Source: Tissierella sp. P1 (lineage in GTDB: Bacteria > Bacillota > Clostridia > Tissierellales > Tissierellaceae). From it: a stretch of 64,000 nt of DNA. Below the pieces are notes generated by a model. That model did not search any database and was not told where the DNA came from. It worked only from the letters and a program-made list of their open reading frames with translations. The DNA is taken from the NCBI RefSeq assembly GCF_002266425.1, contig NZ_NPMN01000018.1, forward strand, positions 1 through 64,000. The letters run 5' to 3'. Made by a program: the position numbers and the translations under genes. Shown here one piece after another: positions 1 to 9,489 of this stretch. Each line of letters opens with the position of its first letter. The stretch's first letter is position 1.

Positions 1-20
1 TTTTTTAAGTTTAAAATATA

Positions 21-52
21 AGCAGGGACCCAAGATTTTATGGGCCCCTGCT
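21..52 (+). terminator. Hairpin upstream of the S10 operon
   Basis: Two 11-base arms (21-31 and 42-52) pair with one mismatch around a 10-base loop. It probably ends the transcript of the gene upstream of the window, which in this gene neighbourhood is often tuf (inference). No clear T-run follows, so termination is uncertain. Confidence 0.4.
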
Positions 53-111
53 AAATATCTAAAGATGTATAAAAAAACTTAAAAAAACTTAAGTTTAATT
101 TAAAAAAAAGC

Positions 112-140
112 TTGAGTTTTTATTGAGTTTATTATAAAAT
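112..140 (+). promoter_or_regulatory. Putative sigma-A promoter of the S10 operon
   Basis: TTGAGT at 112-117 and TAAAAT at 135-140 are separated by 17 bases. It sits about 205 bases upstream of rpsJ and would give a long structured leader. Confidence 0.5.
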
Positions 141-345
141 GTAGTAGTGTTCAATTTTAGACATTGCGATGATGCAAAAGGTGGCTGTTGAAAACAGGGA
201 ATTTTTGCTGAGAATGTCCGATTTGAAATCGGGCGACTGGAGTTGCAGTTATTTGTTTAAAAAAAATAACAACACACCCGGAGGTGTGTATCGGCAACGC
301 CAAGTCGCATGTAAAAAACAGCATGCGATAAAAGGAGGGAATTAA
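141..345 (+). promoter_or_regulatory. Structured 5' leader of the S10 operon
   Basis: About 200 bases without a gene lie between the promoter and rpsJ. They hold at least three perfect stems: CCGATTT/AAATCGG (218-232), ACACACC/GGTGTGT (272-289) and CGCATG/CATGCG (306-327). S10 operons are commonly autoregulated through such leaders, by L4 in some bacteria. No intrinsic terminator is seen, and I cannot assign it to a known leader family from sequence alone. Confidence 0.45.
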
Positions 346-663
346 ATGTCAAACAATGGTAAACAAAAAATAAGAATTAGGTTAAAGGCTTATGATCATG
401 AACTTCTAGATGCATCAGCTCAAAGAATAGTTGAAACTGCTAAGAGAACAGGTGCTACTGTGTCAGGTCCAGTACCACTACCAACAGAAAAAGAAATAAT
501 CACAATATTAAGAGCAGTTCATAAGTATAAAGATTCTAGAGAGCAGTTCGAACAAAGAACTCATAAGAGACTAATCGATATCTTAAATCCAAATCAAAAG
601 ACTGTGGATTCACTTATGAAGTTGAATTTACCTGCTGGAGTAGATATTGAGATTAGATCATAA
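346..663 (+). CDS. rpsJ: 30S ribosomal protein S10
   Basis: This is the first gene of the S10 operon. Its product is a component of the 30S head and, as NusE, joins transcription antitermination complexes. The 105-residue length is normal, and the ends ([10 protein letters not shown] near the N-terminus, LPAGVDIEI at the C-terminus) are typical of S10. The ATG follows AAGGAGGG by six bases. rplC comes 55 bases later in the usual S10-L3-L4-L23-L2 order. Confidence 0.97.
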   Translation: MSNNGKQKIRIRLKAYDHELLDASAQRIVETAKRTGATVSGPVPLPTEKEIITILRAVHKYKDSREQFEQRTHKRLIDILNPNQKTVDSLMKLNLPAGVDIEIRS

Positions 664-718
664 GATATTTATATGATTACCTATGGTAATCCGCTGTAAT
701 ATAATAGGAGGTGTAGTG

Positions 719-1345
719 ATGAAAAACATGATAGGAAGAAAAATTGGGATGACTCAAATTTTCAAAGAAGATGGATCTGTAGTTCCTGTAACAGTTATTG
801 AAGCTGGTCCATTAGTTGTAGTTCAAAAGAAAACTGTTGAAACAGATGGATATAATGCAATCCAAGTTGGATTCCAAGATATAAAGGAACAAAAAATTAA
901 TAAACCTAAAAAAGGTCACTTTAATAAAGGTAATGTAACATATAAGAAATATTTAAAAGAATTTAAAGTAGAGAATCCAGATGCATATGAAATAGGCCAA
1001 GAAATAAAGGCAGATGTATTTGCAGAAGGTGACTTAATTGATGTTATTGGTATTTCAAAAGGTAAAGGAACGCAAGGCGTTATAAAGAGACATGGATTTG
1101 GTAGAGGTAGAGAATCACATGGTTCTAAGTTCCATAGGGCACCAGGTGGTATGTCTGCAGGTACTTACCCAGGAAGAGTGTTTAAGGGTCACAGAATGAT
1201 GGGTAGAATGGGAAATGAAAGAGTAACTGTACAAAACCTTGAAGTAGTTAGAATAGATGCTGATAAGAATCTAATCCTTATAAAAGGCTCAGTTCCTGGA
1301 CCTAAGAAAGGGATAGTAACTATAAAAGAAACGGTTAAAAAGTAA
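719..1345 (+). CDS. rplC: 50S ribosomal protein L3
   Basis: L3 binds 23S rRNA and helps start 50S assembly near the peptidyl-transferase centre. I chose the ATG at 719 because TAGGAGGTG lies just upstream; an in-frame ATG at 683 lacks a ribosome binding site and would add an atypical tail. The 208-residue product begins [15 protein letters not shown], as L3 usually does, and contains the conserved [16 protein letters not shown] loop that reaches the catalytic centre. Confidence 0.96.
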   Translation: MKNMIGRKIGMTQIFKEDGSVVPVTVIEAGPLVVVQKKTVETDGYNAIQVGFQDIKEQKINKPKKGHFNKGNVTYKKYLKEFKVENPDAYEIGQEIKADVFAEGDLIDVIGISKGKGTQGVIKRHGFGRGRESHGSKFHRAPGGMSAGTYPGRVFKGHRMMGRMGNERVTVQNLEVVRIDADKNLILIKGSVPGPKKGIVTIKETVKK

Positions 1346-1372
1346 TAATTAAGGCGGAAAGGAGGATGCAAA

Positions 1373-1996
1373 ATGCCTAAGGTAAATGTTTACAACATGT
1401 TAGGAGAACAAGTAGGAGAAATTGAATTAGATGAGAATATATTTGGTATTGAAGTAAACCAACATGTAGTTTATGAGGTTGTAAAAAATCAACTTGCTAA
1501 TAAAAGACAAGGAACACAATCTGCTAAAACTAGAGCAGAAGTAAGAGGCGGTGGAAGAAAACCTTGGAGACAAAAGGGTACAGGTAGAGCTCGTCAAGGA
1601 AGCATTAGGGCGCCACATTTCTCAGGTGGTGGAGTTACATTTGCACCAAAACCAAGAGACTACAGCTATAGTGTACCTAAGAAAGTTAGAAGACTTGCAA
1701 TGAAATCCGCATTGACTTCAAAGGTTTTAAGCAATGAAATAATTGTAATAGATGAAATAAACTTTGATGCTCCAAAAACTAAAGACATGGCTAATTTCTT
1801 AACGAAAATAAATGCAGATAAGAAAGCTTTAATAGTTATGGGAGAAAAAAATGAAAATGTTATAAAATCAGCAAATAACATTCCAAATGTGCAAACTGCT
1901 CTTGTTAATACATTAAATGTTTATGATATATTAAAATATAATTCATTTATTATAACTAAAGATGCAGTAAGAAAAGTGGAGGAGGTGTATGCATAA
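1373..1996 (+). CDS. rplD: 50S ribosomal protein L4
   Basis: L4 lines the 50S exit tunnel and in several bacteria represses its own S10 operon by binding the leader. The 207-residue protein carries the conserved tunnel loop with [20 protein letters not shown]. The start follows GGAAAGGAGG. The stop TAA overlaps the rplW start by one base, which indicates translational coupling. Confidence 0.97.
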   Translation: MPKVNVYNMLGEQVGEIELDENIFGIEVNQHVVYEVVKNQLANKRQGTQSAKTRAEVRGGGRKPWRQKGTGRARQGSIRAPHFSGGGVTFAPKPRDYSYSVPKKVRRLAMKSALTSKVLSNEIIVIDEINFDAPKTKDMANFLTKINADKKALIVMGEKNENVIKSANNIPNVQTALVNTLNVYDILKYNSFIITKDAVRKVEEVYA

Positions 1997-2289
1997 TGCG
2001 TAATCCACACGATATTATCATCAGACCAATAATAACTGAGAGAAGTATGGAGGATATGGCAGACGGCAAATATACTTTTGTTGTTGATAAAAAAACAAAC
2101 AAGTCAGAAGTTAAAAAGGCTGTAGAGACTATATTTGGCGTGAAAGTTGAAAAGGTTAGCACAATGAATATGCTTGGTAAAATTAAGAGACAAGGGATTC
2201 ATTCAGGTAAAAGACCGGATTGGAAAAAAGCCATAGTAAAATTAACGGAAGATTCTAAGAGAATAGAATTCTTCGAAGGAATGGAATAG
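1996..2289 (+). CDS. rplW: 50S ribosomal protein L23
   Basis: L23 sits at the tunnel exit, where trigger factor and SRP dock. The 97-residue length is normal. It opens with [16 protein letters not shown] and contains the typical [12 protein letters not shown] strand. Its AGGAGGTG ribosome binding site lies inside the end of rplD, so the two genes are coupled. Confidence 0.96.
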   Translation: MRNPHDIIIRPIITERSMEDMADGKYTFVVDKKTNKSEVKKAVETIFGVKVEKVSTMNMLGKIKRQGIHSGKRPDWKKAIVKLTEDSKRIEFFEGME

Positions 2290-2314
2290 AAATTTCATAG
2301 AAGGAGGGAAAACG

Positions 2315-3145
2315 ATGAGCGTTAGAAAATTTAAAGCAACTTCCCCTGCACTTAGACAAATGACAGTTTCTACATTTGAAGAAATAACTAAAAAAGAGCC
2401 TGAAAAGTCACTATTAGTTAATTTAAATAGAAGTGGTGGAAGAAACTCTCAAGGTAGAATCACTATTCGCCATAGGGGTGGTGGAGCTAAGAGAAAATAT
2501 AGAATAATAGATTTTAAAAGAGATAAAGACGGTATACCAGGTCGTGTCGCTGCTATTGAATATGATCCAAATAGAACAGCTAATATAGCACTTATAAACT
2601 ATGTTGATGGTGAGAAAAGATATATTCTTGCGCCTCATAACTTAAAAGTTGGAGATATAATAGAATCTGGTGAAAATGCAGATATTAAAATTGGCAACGC
2701 ATTGGAATTAAAAGATATTCCAGTAGGTACAAATGTTCATAATGTTGAATTAAAGCCTGGAAAAGGTGGCCAGCTTGTTAGATCAGCTGGTGCATCAGCG
2801 CAACTAATGGCAAAAGAAGGAGATTTTGCACAACTTAGACTTCCTTCAGGAGAATTTAGATTAGTTAGAATTAATTGCCGTGCAACAATTGGTCAAGTAG
2901 GAAACATATCTCATGAACTTATTACAATAGGTAAGGCTGGTAGATCTAGACATATGGGTATCAGACCAACTGTTAGGGGTAGTGCAATGAACCCTGTAGA
3001 CCATCCACATGGCGGTGGAGAAGGTAGAGCACCTATAGGTATGCCTGCACCATTGACTCCATGGGGTAAACCTGCAATGGGATTAAAGACTAGAAAGAAA
3101 AATAAGAAATCAGACAAATATATTGTGAGAAGAAGAACTAAGTAG
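2315..3145 (+). CDS. rplB: 50S ribosomal protein L2
   Basis: L2 is a primary 23S rRNA-binding protein needed for subunit association and peptidyl transfer. The 276-residue protein has the conserved [16 protein letters not shown] segment and the C-terminal [15 protein letters not shown] motif with the histidine implicated near the active site. GAAGGAGGG precedes the ATG. Confidence 0.97.
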   Translation: MSVRKFKATSPALRQMTVSTFEEITKKEPEKSLLVNLNRSGGRNSQGRITIRHRGGGAKRKYRIIDFKRDKDGIPGRVAAIEYDPNRTANIALINYVDGEKRYILAPHNLKVGDIIESGENADIKIGNALELKDIPVGTNVHNVELKPGKGGQLVRSAGASAQLMAKEGDFAQLRLPSGEFRLVRINCRATIGQVGNISHELITIGKAGRSRHMGIRPTVRGSAMNPVDHPHGGGEGRAPIGMPAPLTPWGKPAMGLKTRKKNKKSDKYIVRRRTK

Positions 3146-3171
3146 GTAAATATCTGAAAGGAGGAGTAATC

Positions 3172-3456
3172 ATGGGTAGATCTCTTAAAAAAGGACCCTT
3201 TTGTGATGACCATCTTCTTAAAAAAATAGAAGATTTAAATAAAAGCAATGAAAAGAAAGTTATTAAAACATGGTCACGCCGTTCAACTATATTTCCAGAA
3301 ATGGTTGGTCATACAATAGCTGTGCATGATGGAAGAAAACACGTTCCTATATATATTACAGAAGACATGGTAGGTCACAAACTAGGTGAGTTTGTTCCAA
3401 CAAGAACATTTAGATCTCATGTTGATAAAAACGAAAGGTCATCTGGTGTAAGATAA
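3172..3456 (+). CDS. rpsS: 30S ribosomal protein S19
   Basis: S19 is a 30S head protein that forms a complex with S13 and contacts the 50S subunit. The 94-residue product starts [10 protein letters not shown] and ends in a basic [13 protein letters not shown] tail, both diagnostic. A GGAGG site lies seven bases before the ATG. It sits between rplB and rplV in the conserved order. Confidence 0.97.
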   Translation: MGRSLKKGPFCDDHLLKKIEDLNKSNEKKVIKTWSRRSTIFPEMVGHTIAVHDGRKHVPIYITEDMVGHKLGEFVPTRTFRSHVDKNERSSGVR

Positions 3457-3476
3457 AGAAGAAGGAGGGAAATATA

Positions 3477-3812
3477 GTGGAAGCTAGAGCTATAGCCAAA
3501 TATGTACGAATTTCGCCACTAAAGGTAAATTTCATATGTAAAGAAATTAGAGGCAAACAAGTAGATGAAGCTTTATCAATCTTAAGATTTACACCTAAAA
3601 AAGGTGCAAAAGTTCTTGAAAAGGTTTTAACATCTGCAATTGCTAATGCTGAAAATAACTTCAATATGGATAGAGATAATCTTTTTGTAGCTGATGCCTA
3701 TGCAAATGATGGCCCACATATGAAAAGATTTAGACCTAAAGCAAGAGGTAGCGCTTATCCAATATTAAAAAGAAGTAGTCATATAGGAGTAACTGTAAAA
3801 GAAAGAGACTAG
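3477..3812 (+). CDS. rplV: 50S ribosomal protein L22
   Basis: L22 lines the exit tunnel opposite L4, and its beta-hairpin is a site of macrolide-resistance mutations in other species. The start is GTG behind GAAGGAGGG. The 111-residue protein has the usual ARAIAKYVRISP opening and the hairpin sequence RFRPKARGSAYPI. Confidence 0.96.
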   Translation: MEARAIAKYVRISPLKVNFICKEIRGKQVDEALSILRFTPKKGAKVLEKVLTSAIANAENNFNMDRDNLFVADAYANDGPHMKRFRPKARGSAYPILKRSSHIGVTVKERD

Positions 3813-3829
3813 AAAAGGAGGGATAGTTA

Positions 3830-4498
3830 ATGGGTCAAAAAGTTAACCCACATGGTTTAAGGGTCGGAATAATTAAAGATTGGGATTCAAAATGGTACGC
3901 TGATAAAAAGACTTTTAATGAATATTTAGTGGAAGACAATAAGATACGTGAATTTGTTAAGAAAAAACTATTCATCTCTGGCGTTTCTAAAATTGAAATT
4001 GAAAGAGCTGCTAATAGAATCAAACTTACAGTATTCACAGCTAAACCAGGGATGGTTATAGGTAAAGGTGGTTCTGGAGTAGAGGAACTAAGATTAGATA
4101 TTGAGAAGATGACTAAAAAGTCTGTAGTTGTAAATGTTGAAGAAATTAAAATTCCAGAGTTAGATGCTCAATTAGTTGCCGAGAATATTGCTTCTCAGCT
4201 TGAAAGAAGAGTTTCATTCAGAAGAGCAATGAAGCAAGCAATCCAAAGAACTATGAGATCTGGTGGAAAAGGAATTAAAACTTCAGTATCAGGAAGACTT
4301 GGTGGAGCAGATATGGCCAGAACTGAAGGGTATAGTGAAGGAACAATACCTCTACAAACACTAAGAGCTGACATAGATTATGGATTTGCTGAAGCAGATA
4401 CTACTTATGGTAAGCTTGGAGTAAAAGTATGGTTATATAAAGGTGAAGTTCTTCCTACTAAAAAGGTAGAAAAATTAGAGAAAACTGTAGAAGAATAG
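3830..4498 (+). CDS. rpsC: 30S ribosomal protein S3
   Basis: S3 forms part of the mRNA entry channel and its helicase. The 222-residue protein opens with [14 protein letters not shown], has the KH-domain motif [12 protein letters not shown], and ends with the S3 C-terminal domain containing [11 protein letters not shown]. An AAAGGAGGG ribosome binding site precedes the ATG. Confidence 0.97.
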   Translation: MGQKVNPHGLRVGIIKDWDSKWYADKKTFNEYLVEDNKIREFVKKKLFISGVSKIEIERAANRIKLTVFTAKPGMVIGKGGSGVEELRLDIEKMTKKSVVVNVEEIKIPELDAQLVAENIASQLERRVSFRRAMKQAIQRTMRSGGKGIKTSVSGRLGGADMARTEGYSEGTIPLQTLRADIDYGFAEADTTYGKLGVKVWLYKGEVLPTKKVEKLEKTVEE

Positions 4499-4527
4499 AA
4501 TAAATCCGTAGGAAGGAGGAAAATAAG

Positions 4528-4971
4528 ATGTTAATGCCTAAAAGAGTAAAGTATCGTAGAGTTCATAGAGGAAGAATGAAAGGTAAGGCTACTCGTGGAA
4601 ACACAGTTACTTATGGAGAATTTGGTTTACAAGCGTTAGAGCCAACTTGGATTACTTCCAATCAAATAGAGGCTGCAAGAAGAGCTATGACAAGATATGT
4701 TAAAAGAGGCGGTAATGTTTGGATTAAAGTATTCCCAGACAAACCAGTAACAGAAAAACCTGCTGAAACACGTATGGGTTCTGGAAAAGGTTCACCAGAG
4801 TATTGGGTAGCAGTAGTTAAACCAGGTAGAATCTTATTTGAAATGGGTGGAGTATCCGAAGAAGATGCTAGAGAAGCGATGAGACTAGCTGCACATAAAT
4901 TGTCAATAAAGACAAAATTCGTTACTCGTGAGGAAACGCAAGAAAAGGGTGGTGAAGCTAATGAAGATTAA
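4528..4971 (+). CDS. rplP: 50S ribosomal protein L16
   Basis: L16 contacts the aminoacyl-tRNA in the A site and is needed late in 50S assembly. The 147-residue protein carries [12 protein letters not shown] near its start and the [19 protein letters not shown] loop. The start at 4528 has an AGGAGG site at good spacing; an ATG two codons later is possible. Its 3' end overlaps rpmC by 11 bases. Confidence 0.96.
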   Translation: MLMPKRVKYRRVHRGRMKGKATRGNTVTYGEFGLQALEPTWITSNQIEAARRAMTRYVKRGGNVWIKVFPDKPVTEKPAETRMGSGKGSPEYWVAVVKPGRILFEMGGVSEEDAREAMRLAAHKLSIKTKFVTREETQEKGGEANED

Positions 4972-5167
4972 GGAAGTACGCCAATTATCAGAAGTAGAAT
5001 TAAATACTAAGCTATCAGAACTAAAAGCTGAACTATTCAACTTAAGATTTCAATTGGCTACTGGTCAATTAGATAATCCATTACGAATAAAAGCAGTTAG
5101 AAAAGATATAGCTCGTGTTAAAACAATAGTTAGAGAACGAGAATTAGGTATAGGAAAGGAGGTTTAA
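4961..5167 (+). CDS. rpmC: 50S ribosomal protein L29
   Basis: L29 is a small two-helix protein beside the tunnel exit. The 68-residue product begins [14 protein letters not shown] and has the typical [13 protein letters not shown] helix. The ATG at 4961 lies within the last codons of rplP and has GGGTGGTG just before it. A longer in-frame ORF from 4928 would read the rplP end out of frame and is not plausible. Confidence 0.95.
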   Translation: MKIKEVRQLSEVELNTKLSELKAELFNLRFQLATGQLDNPLRIKAVRKDIARVKTIVRERELGIGKEV

Positions 5168-5173
5168 TCTTAG

Positions 5174-5428
5174 ATGGAAAGAGGAAATCGTAAGGTTAGA
5201 ATAGGCAATGTTGTAAGTGACAAGATGGATAAAACCGTAGTTGTTGCTGTTGAAACTTTCGTAACACATCCTTTATACAAGAAACAAGTAAAACAAACCA
5301 CTAAGTTTAAAGCTCATGATGAGAATAATGAGTGTGGAGTTGGCGATATCGTTAAAATAATGGAAACCAGACCACTTAGTAAGGATAAAAGATGGAGAGT
5401 AGTAAATATAGTAGAAAAGGCTAAATAG
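5174..5428 (+). CDS. rpsQ: 30S ribosomal protein S17
   Basis: S17 is an OB-fold protein that binds the 5' domain of 16S rRNA early in 30S assembly. The 84-residue length is typical. The conserved [15 protein letters not shown] strand pair and the C-terminal [12 protein letters not shown] motif are present. It follows rpmC by six bases, with an AAAGGAGG site inside the end of rpmC. Confidence 0.96.
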   Translation: MERGNRKVRIGNVVSDKMDKTVVVAVETFVTHPLYKKQVKQTTKFKAHDENNECGVGDIVKIMETRPLSKDKRWRVVNIVEKAK

Positions 5429-5457
5429 TCCTTTTAACTTAGAAGGGAGGTATTCGA

Positions 5458-5826
5458 ATGATTCAAACGGAAAGCCGTATGAGAATAGCTGATAATTCAG
5501 GTGCTAAAGAAGTATTAGTTATTAGAGTATTAGGTGGAACAAATAAGAAATATGCTAGAGTTGGAGACATAGTAATTTGTACTGTTAAAACAGCAACACC
5601 TGGTGGAGTTGTTAAAAAAGGTGAAGTAGTAAAAGCAGTTGTTGTAAGAACAAAACATGGTGTTAGAAGAAACGATGGATCTTACATTAAATTTGACGAC
5701 AATGCTGCTGTTATTATAAAAGATGACAAGAACCCAATAGGTACTCGTATATTCGGACCTGTTACTAGGGAGCTTAGAAGAGGAAATTTTATGAAAATAA
5801 TATCCTTGGCACCGGAAGTACTATAG
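5458..5826 (+). CDS. rplN: 50S ribosomal protein L14
   Basis: L14 sits at the subunit interface and forms an intersubunit bridge. The 122-residue product starts [18 protein letters not shown] and ends [12 protein letters not shown], both highly characteristic. It is the first gene of the spc-type segment, here continuous with the S10 segment. Confidence 0.97.
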   Translation: MIQTESRMRIADNSGAKEVLVIRVLGGTNKKYARVGDIVICTVKTATPGGVVKKGEVVKAVVVRTKHGVRRNDGSYIKFDDNAAVIIKDDKNPIGTRIFGPVTRELRRGNFMKIISLAPEVL

Positions 5827-5841
5827 GAGGAGGTGTAAAGC

Positions 5842-6156
5842 ATGCATGTAAAGAGTGGAGATACAGTAGTTGTTATTGCTGGAAAAGATAAAGGGAAAAA
5901 AGGAAAAGTATTAAGAGTACTCCCTAAAGAAAACAAAGTAATAGTTGAAGGCATAAACATGCTTACAAAACATAAAAAAGCACAAGGACCTACATCCCCA
6001 GGCGGAATAGTTAAAATGGAAGGCACAATAAATGCATCAAATGTTATGTATTATTGTGAAAAAGATAAAACTGGAGTAAGAGTTGGTCATAATTTACAAG
6101 CGGACGGTAGTAAAGCAAGAGTATGTAAAAAATGTGGAGAAGTTCTAGATAAATAG
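5842..6156 (+). CDS. rplX: 50S ribosomal protein L24
   Basis: L24 is a KOW-domain protein that initiates 50S assembly. The KOW signature GDTVVVIAGKDKGKKGKV spans about residues 6-23. The 104-residue length is normal, and the tail has a CKKCG pair as in many Gram-positive L24 proteins. The start follows TAGGAGGAGG. Confidence 0.96.
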   Translation: MHVKSGDTVVVIAGKDKGKKGKVLRVLPKENKVIVEGINMLTKHKKAQGPTSPGGIVKMEGTINASNVMYYCEKDKTGVRVGHNLQADGSKARVCKKCGEVLDK

Positions 6157-6182
6157 TCTAATGTAGAGAGGAGGTAATAGGA

Positions 6183-6725
6183 ATGGCTTCCAGATTAAAA
6201 GAAAAGTATGCAAATGAAGTAATAAATGCTTTAATGGAAAGATTTCAATATGCAAATATAATGGAAGTACCAAAACTTGAAAAGGTAGTAATCAACATGG
6301 GTATTGGAGAAGCAAGAGATAACCCAAAACTACTTGAATCAGCAGTAAAAGAGTTAGAAATTATTGCTGGGCAAAAACCTGTTATAACAAAAGCTAAAAA
6401 ATCAATAGCGAATTTTAAGCTACGTGAAGGAATGAATGTAGGTACTAAGGTTACTCTAAGAGGAGACAGAATGTACCACTTTTTAGATAAATTAATGAAT
6501 ATTGCATTACCAAGAGTTAGAGACTTTAGAGGAGTAAGTGATACTTCTTTTGATGGTAGAGGAAACTATGCATTAGGAATTAAAGAACAGTTGATATTCC
6601 CTGAAATTGAATATGATAAAGTTGAAGCTATTAGAGGATTAGATATTATAATCGTAACTACAGCAAAAACTGATGAAGAGGCAAAAGAGTTCTTAGCACT
6701 AATGGGTATGCCCTTTAAAAAGTAA
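6183..6725 (+). CDS. rplE: 50S ribosomal protein L5
   Basis: L5 binds 5S rRNA and contacts P-site tRNA and S13. The 180-residue protein has the usual [14 protein letters not shown] segment and the late [16 protein letters not shown] motif. GAGGAGG precedes the ATG and rpsN follows 18 bases downstream. Confidence 0.97.
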   Translation: MASRLKEKYANEVINALMERFQYANIMEVPKLEKVVINMGIGEARDNPKLLESAVKELEIIAGQKPVITKAKKSIANFKLREGMNVGTKVTLRGDRMYHFLDKLMNIALPRVRDFRGVSDTSFDGRGNYALGIKEQLIFPEIEYDKVEAIRGLDIIIVTTAKTDEEAKEFLALMGMPFKK

Positions 6726-6743
6726 AGAAGGAGGGAATTTTTT

Positions 6744-6929
6744 TTGGCAAAGAAATCTATGGTTGTTAAACAACAAAGAAAGCAAAAGTTCAGCACTAGA
6801 GAATATAACAGATGTAAAATATGTGGAAGACCTCATGCTTATTTAAGAAAATATGGAGTATGCCGTATTTGTTTTAGAGAATTAGCGTATAAAGGTCAAA
6901 TACCTGGAGTTAGAAAAGCAAGCTGGTAA
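6744..6929 (+). CDS. rpsN: 30S ribosomal protein S14, zinc-binding type
   Basis: This is the short 61-residue S14 with four cysteines in two CxxC pairs (CKIC and CRIC) that bind zinc. The start is TTG behind GAAGGAGGG. Many Firmicutes also encode a zinc-free S14 under Zur control; the copy here is the zinc-dependent one, in its standard place between rplE and rpsH. Confidence 0.96.
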   Translation: MAKKSMVVKQQRKQKFSTREYNRCKICGRPHAYLRKYGVCRICFRELAYKGQIPGVRKASW

Positions 6930-6960
6930 CAACAAGCTTATGAAAGGAGGTAGCTAAATT

Positions 6961-7356
6961 ATGATGACAGACCCAATCGCAGATATGTTAACGAGAATAA
7001 GAAATGGGAACAATGCGAAGCATGATTCTGTTGATATTCCTGCTTCAAACATAAAAAAACAATTAGCTCAAATCCTATTAGATGAAGGATTTATAAAAGG
7101 CTATGATGTAATAGATGATGGGAAACAAGGGATTATAAGAGTAGATTTAAAATATGGTAAACATAATGAAAAAGTTATATCTGGAATTAAGAGAATTTCA
7201 AAGCCAGGTCTTAGAGTATATGTAAAATCTGATGAAGTTCCAAGAGTATTAGGTGGTCTTGGGATAGCAATACTATCCACTTCTAGTGGTATTATGACAG
7301 ATAAGGTTGCTAGAAAAGAAGGCGTAGGCGGAGAAGTTATTTGTTATGTATGGTAA
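6961..7356 (+). CDS. rpsH: 30S ribosomal protein S8
   Basis: S8 binds the central domain of 16S rRNA and represses the spc operon in E. coli. The product of about 130 residues starts [14 protein letters not shown] and has the conserved STSSGIMTD motif before a GGEVICYVW end. Two adjacent ATG codons (6961 and 6964) are possible; the second gives the commoner N-terminus. Confidence 0.96.
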   Translation: MMTDPIADMLTRIRNGNNAKHDSVDIPASNIKKQLAQILLDEGFIKGYDVIDDGKQGIIRVDLKYGKHNEKVISGIKRISKPGLRVYVKSDEVPRVLGGLGIAILSTSSGIMTDKVARKEGVGGEVICYVW

Positions 7357-7389
7357 TAAATAGCTAAATTACATGAAGGAGGTGCACTC

Positions 7390-7929
7390 ATGTCAAGAAT
7401 AGGGTTAAAACCAATTAACATCCCAAGTGGCGTGGAGATTAAAATAAATGATGACAACTTAATTGAAGTAAAGGGTCCTAAAGGACAATTATCAGAGAAG
7501 ATTAGTCCAGATATGGAAATAAAGATAGAAGATGGTGTGCTAACAGTAGCTAGACCAACTGAAAATAAAAAACATAGATCTTTACATGGTTTATCAAGAA
7601 CTTTAATTTCAAACATGATAGTAGGAGTTACTGAAGGATACTCAAAAACTTTAGAAATTGAAGGTACTGGATATAGAGCTGCAAAACAAGGAAATAAACT
7701 AGTGCTAACATTAGGATACTCACATCCAGTAGAACTAGAAGACCCTAAAGGAATTGAAGTAGAAGTACCTGCAGCAAATAAAATCGTTGTTAAAGGTATC
7801 GATAAACAACAAGTAGGTAACTATGCAGCAAATATAAGAGCATTCAGAAAGCCAGAGCCTTATAAAGGTAAAGGAATTAAATATGCAGGTGAGATAATAA
7901 GACGTAAGGTTGGTAAGACTGGTAAGTAG
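7390..7929 (+). CDS. rplF: 50S ribosomal protein L6
   Basis: L6 lies near the GTPase-associated centre of the 50S subunit. The 179-residue protein has the two repeated L6 folds, with [14 protein letters not shown] at the start and the C-terminal signature [23 protein letters not shown] precedes the ATG. Confidence 0.97.
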   Translation: MSRIGLKPINIPSGVEIKINDDNLIEVKGPKGQLSEKISPDMEIKIEDGVLTVARPTENKKHRSLHGLSRTLISNMIVGVTEGYSKTLEIEGTGYRAAKQGNKLVLTLGYSHPVELEDPKGIEVEVPAANKIVVKGIDKQQVGNYAANIRAFRKPEPYKGKGIKYAGEIIRRKVGKTGK

Positions 7930-7945
7930 AAGGGAGTGAAAAACA

Positions 7946-8307
7946 TTGCTAAAAAAGATAAATAAAAATGAAAATAGAAAAGCAAGACATTTAAGAGTAA
8001 GAAAAAAAATCAATGGGACTCCTGCTAGACCAAGACTTAATATCTATAGGAGTGGAAACCATATATATGCTCAAATAATTGATGACTTAGCAGGCCATAC
8101 ATTAGTTTCAGCTTCCACATTAGATAAATCTGCAAACCTACTTCTACAAGTAACAAAGAAGCTGCTAAATATGTTGGAGAAACTATTGCTAAAAAAGCAA
8201 TAGAAAAAGGAATCGAGGAAGTAGTGTTTGATAGAGGTGGATATATTTATCACGGAAGAATAAAGGAACTTGCTGAATCAGCAAGAGAAGCTGGACTTAA
8301 GTTCTAA
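7946..8307 (+). CDS. rplR: 50S ribosomal protein L18, frameshifted in this sequence
   Basis: L18 carries 5S rRNA into the 50S subunit. The TTG start at 7946 follows AGGGAGTG. The frame reads normally to about 8137 ([15 protein letters not shown] and [12 protein letters not shown] segments are present), then shifts. The rest of L18, including [11 protein letters not shown] and the [11 protein letters not shown] end, continues in another frame to 8307. One missing base in the CC run near 8137 would restore a normal protein of about 120 residues. As rplR is essential, a sequencing error is the likeliest cause. Confidence 0.9.
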
Positions 8308-8324
8308 TAGAAGGAGGGGAATTA

Positions 8325-8831
8325 ATGGAACGCTCATATAAAGATGGAAGTGAATTAGAATTAAAAGAAAGAGTTGTTAGCATCAACCGTGTTACTAAAG
8401 TTGTAAAAGGTGGTAGAAACTTTAGATTCAGTGCTTTAGTTGTAGTAGGTGATGAGAACGGTAATGTTGGAGTAGGAATGGCTAAGGCATTAGAAGTACC
8501 AGAGGCTATTAGAAAAGCTATCCAAGATGCTAAAAAACATATAGTATCAGTTCCTCTTGTTGGAACTACAATACCACATGAAGTTATTGGAGAATTTGGT
8601 GCAGGAAGAGTATTATTAAAGCCATCTAAAGAAGGTACAGGAGTTATTGCTGGTGGAGCAGTTCGTGCTGTATGTGAATTAGCTGGTATAAGAGATATAA
8701 GAACAAAATGTTTAGGAACAAACAATCCGAGAAATGTTGTTAATGCTACAATAGAAGCTCTAAGAGGACTTAAGAGAGCAGAAGATGTTGCAAAATTAAG
8801 AGGAAAAACTGTAGAAGAAATATTAGGCTAG
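8325..8831 (+). CDS. rpsE: 30S ribosomal protein S5
   Basis: S5 lies at the mRNA entry site and affects decoding accuracy. The 168-residue protein has the double-stranded-RNA-binding part with [18 protein letters not shown] and the second domain with [28 protein letters not shown] precedes the ATG. Confidence 0.97.
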   Translation: MERSYKDGSELELKERVVSINRVTKVVKGGRNFRFSALVVVGDENGNVGVGMAKALEVPEAIRKAIQDAKKHIVSVPLVGTTIPHEVIGEFGAGRVLLKPSKEGTGVIAGGAVRAVCELAGIRDIRTKCLGTNNPRNVVNATIEALRGLKRAEDVAKLRGKTVEEILG

Positions 8832-8844
8832 GGGGGATTTTAGA

Positions 8845-9021
8845 ATGGCTATGATCAAAATTAAGTTAGTTAAAAGCCCTATTGGCAAACCAGAGACTCA
8901 TAAGAAAACAATAGAGGCTCTTGGATTTAAAAAGATTGGTCAAGTAGTGGAAAAGAATGATACCCCTCAAATTAGAGGTATGATACATCAAGTAAACTAC
9001 ATGGTTGAAGTACTAGATTAG
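8845..9021 (+). CDS. rpmD: 50S ribosomal protein L30
   Basis: This short 58-residue gene lies in the conserved slot between rpsE and rplO. The product has the L30 pattern of a basic first strand (KIKLVKSPIGK), a helix with THKKTIEALGF, and the NDTPQIRGMIHQVNYMV end. A GGGGGG run lies upstream of the ATG as a Shine-Dalgarno variant. Confidence 0.94.
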   Translation: MAMIKIKLVKSPIGKPETHKKTIEALGFKKIGQVVEKNDTPQIRGMIHQVNYMVEVLD

Positions 9022-9039
9022 ATTTAAGGAGGTGTAACT

Positions 9040-9489
9040 ATGAAACTAAATGATTTAAGACCAAATGCTGGCGGAGGAAGCAAACCTAAGAAAAGACTAG
9101 GTAGAGGTATCGGTTCTGGTCTTGGTAAAACATCTGGTAAGGGTCATAAAGGTCAAAATGCAAGATCAGGTGGTGGAGTTAGACCAGGATTTGAAGGTGG
9201 CCAAATGCCATTATTTAGAAGAATTCCAAAGCGTGGCTTTACTAATATATTTGCTAAAGAATATGCCACAGTAAATATTGAAGAACTAAATAGATTTCCA
9301 GAAAACACAGTTGTTACCCCAGAGCTTTTATTTAACGAAGGAATAGTTAAAAGAGGAAAGGCTAAGGATGGAGTTAAGATACTTGGAGACGGAGAGATTA
9401 GCATCAAGCTTACTGTTCAGGCACAAAAATTTAGTAAAACTGCCGCTGAGAAGATTGAGGCTGCAGGAGGAAAGGTAGAGGTGATATAA
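9040..9489 (+). CDS. rplO: 50S ribosomal protein L15
   Basis: L15 is a late-assembly 50S protein. The glycine- and lysine-rich N-terminal tail ([20 protein letters not shown]) threads into 23S rRNA, and the C-terminal domain ends [15 protein letters not shown]. The 149-residue length is typical. The stop codon directly abuts the secY start. Confidence 0.97.
   Translation: MKLNDLRPNAGGGSKPKKRLGRGIGSGLGKTSGKGHKGQNARSGGGVRPGFEGGQMPLFRRIPKRGFTNIFAKEYATVNIEELNRFPENTVVTPELLFNEGIVKRGKAKDGVKILGDGEISIKLTVQAQKFSKTAAEKIEAAGGKVEVI

Noticed and set aside
1189..1371. Minus-strand and overlapping ORFs within the ribosomal protein genes
   Set aside because: They are shadows of real genes: no ribosome binding sites, low-complexity or hydrophobic translations, and full overlap with conserved proteins.
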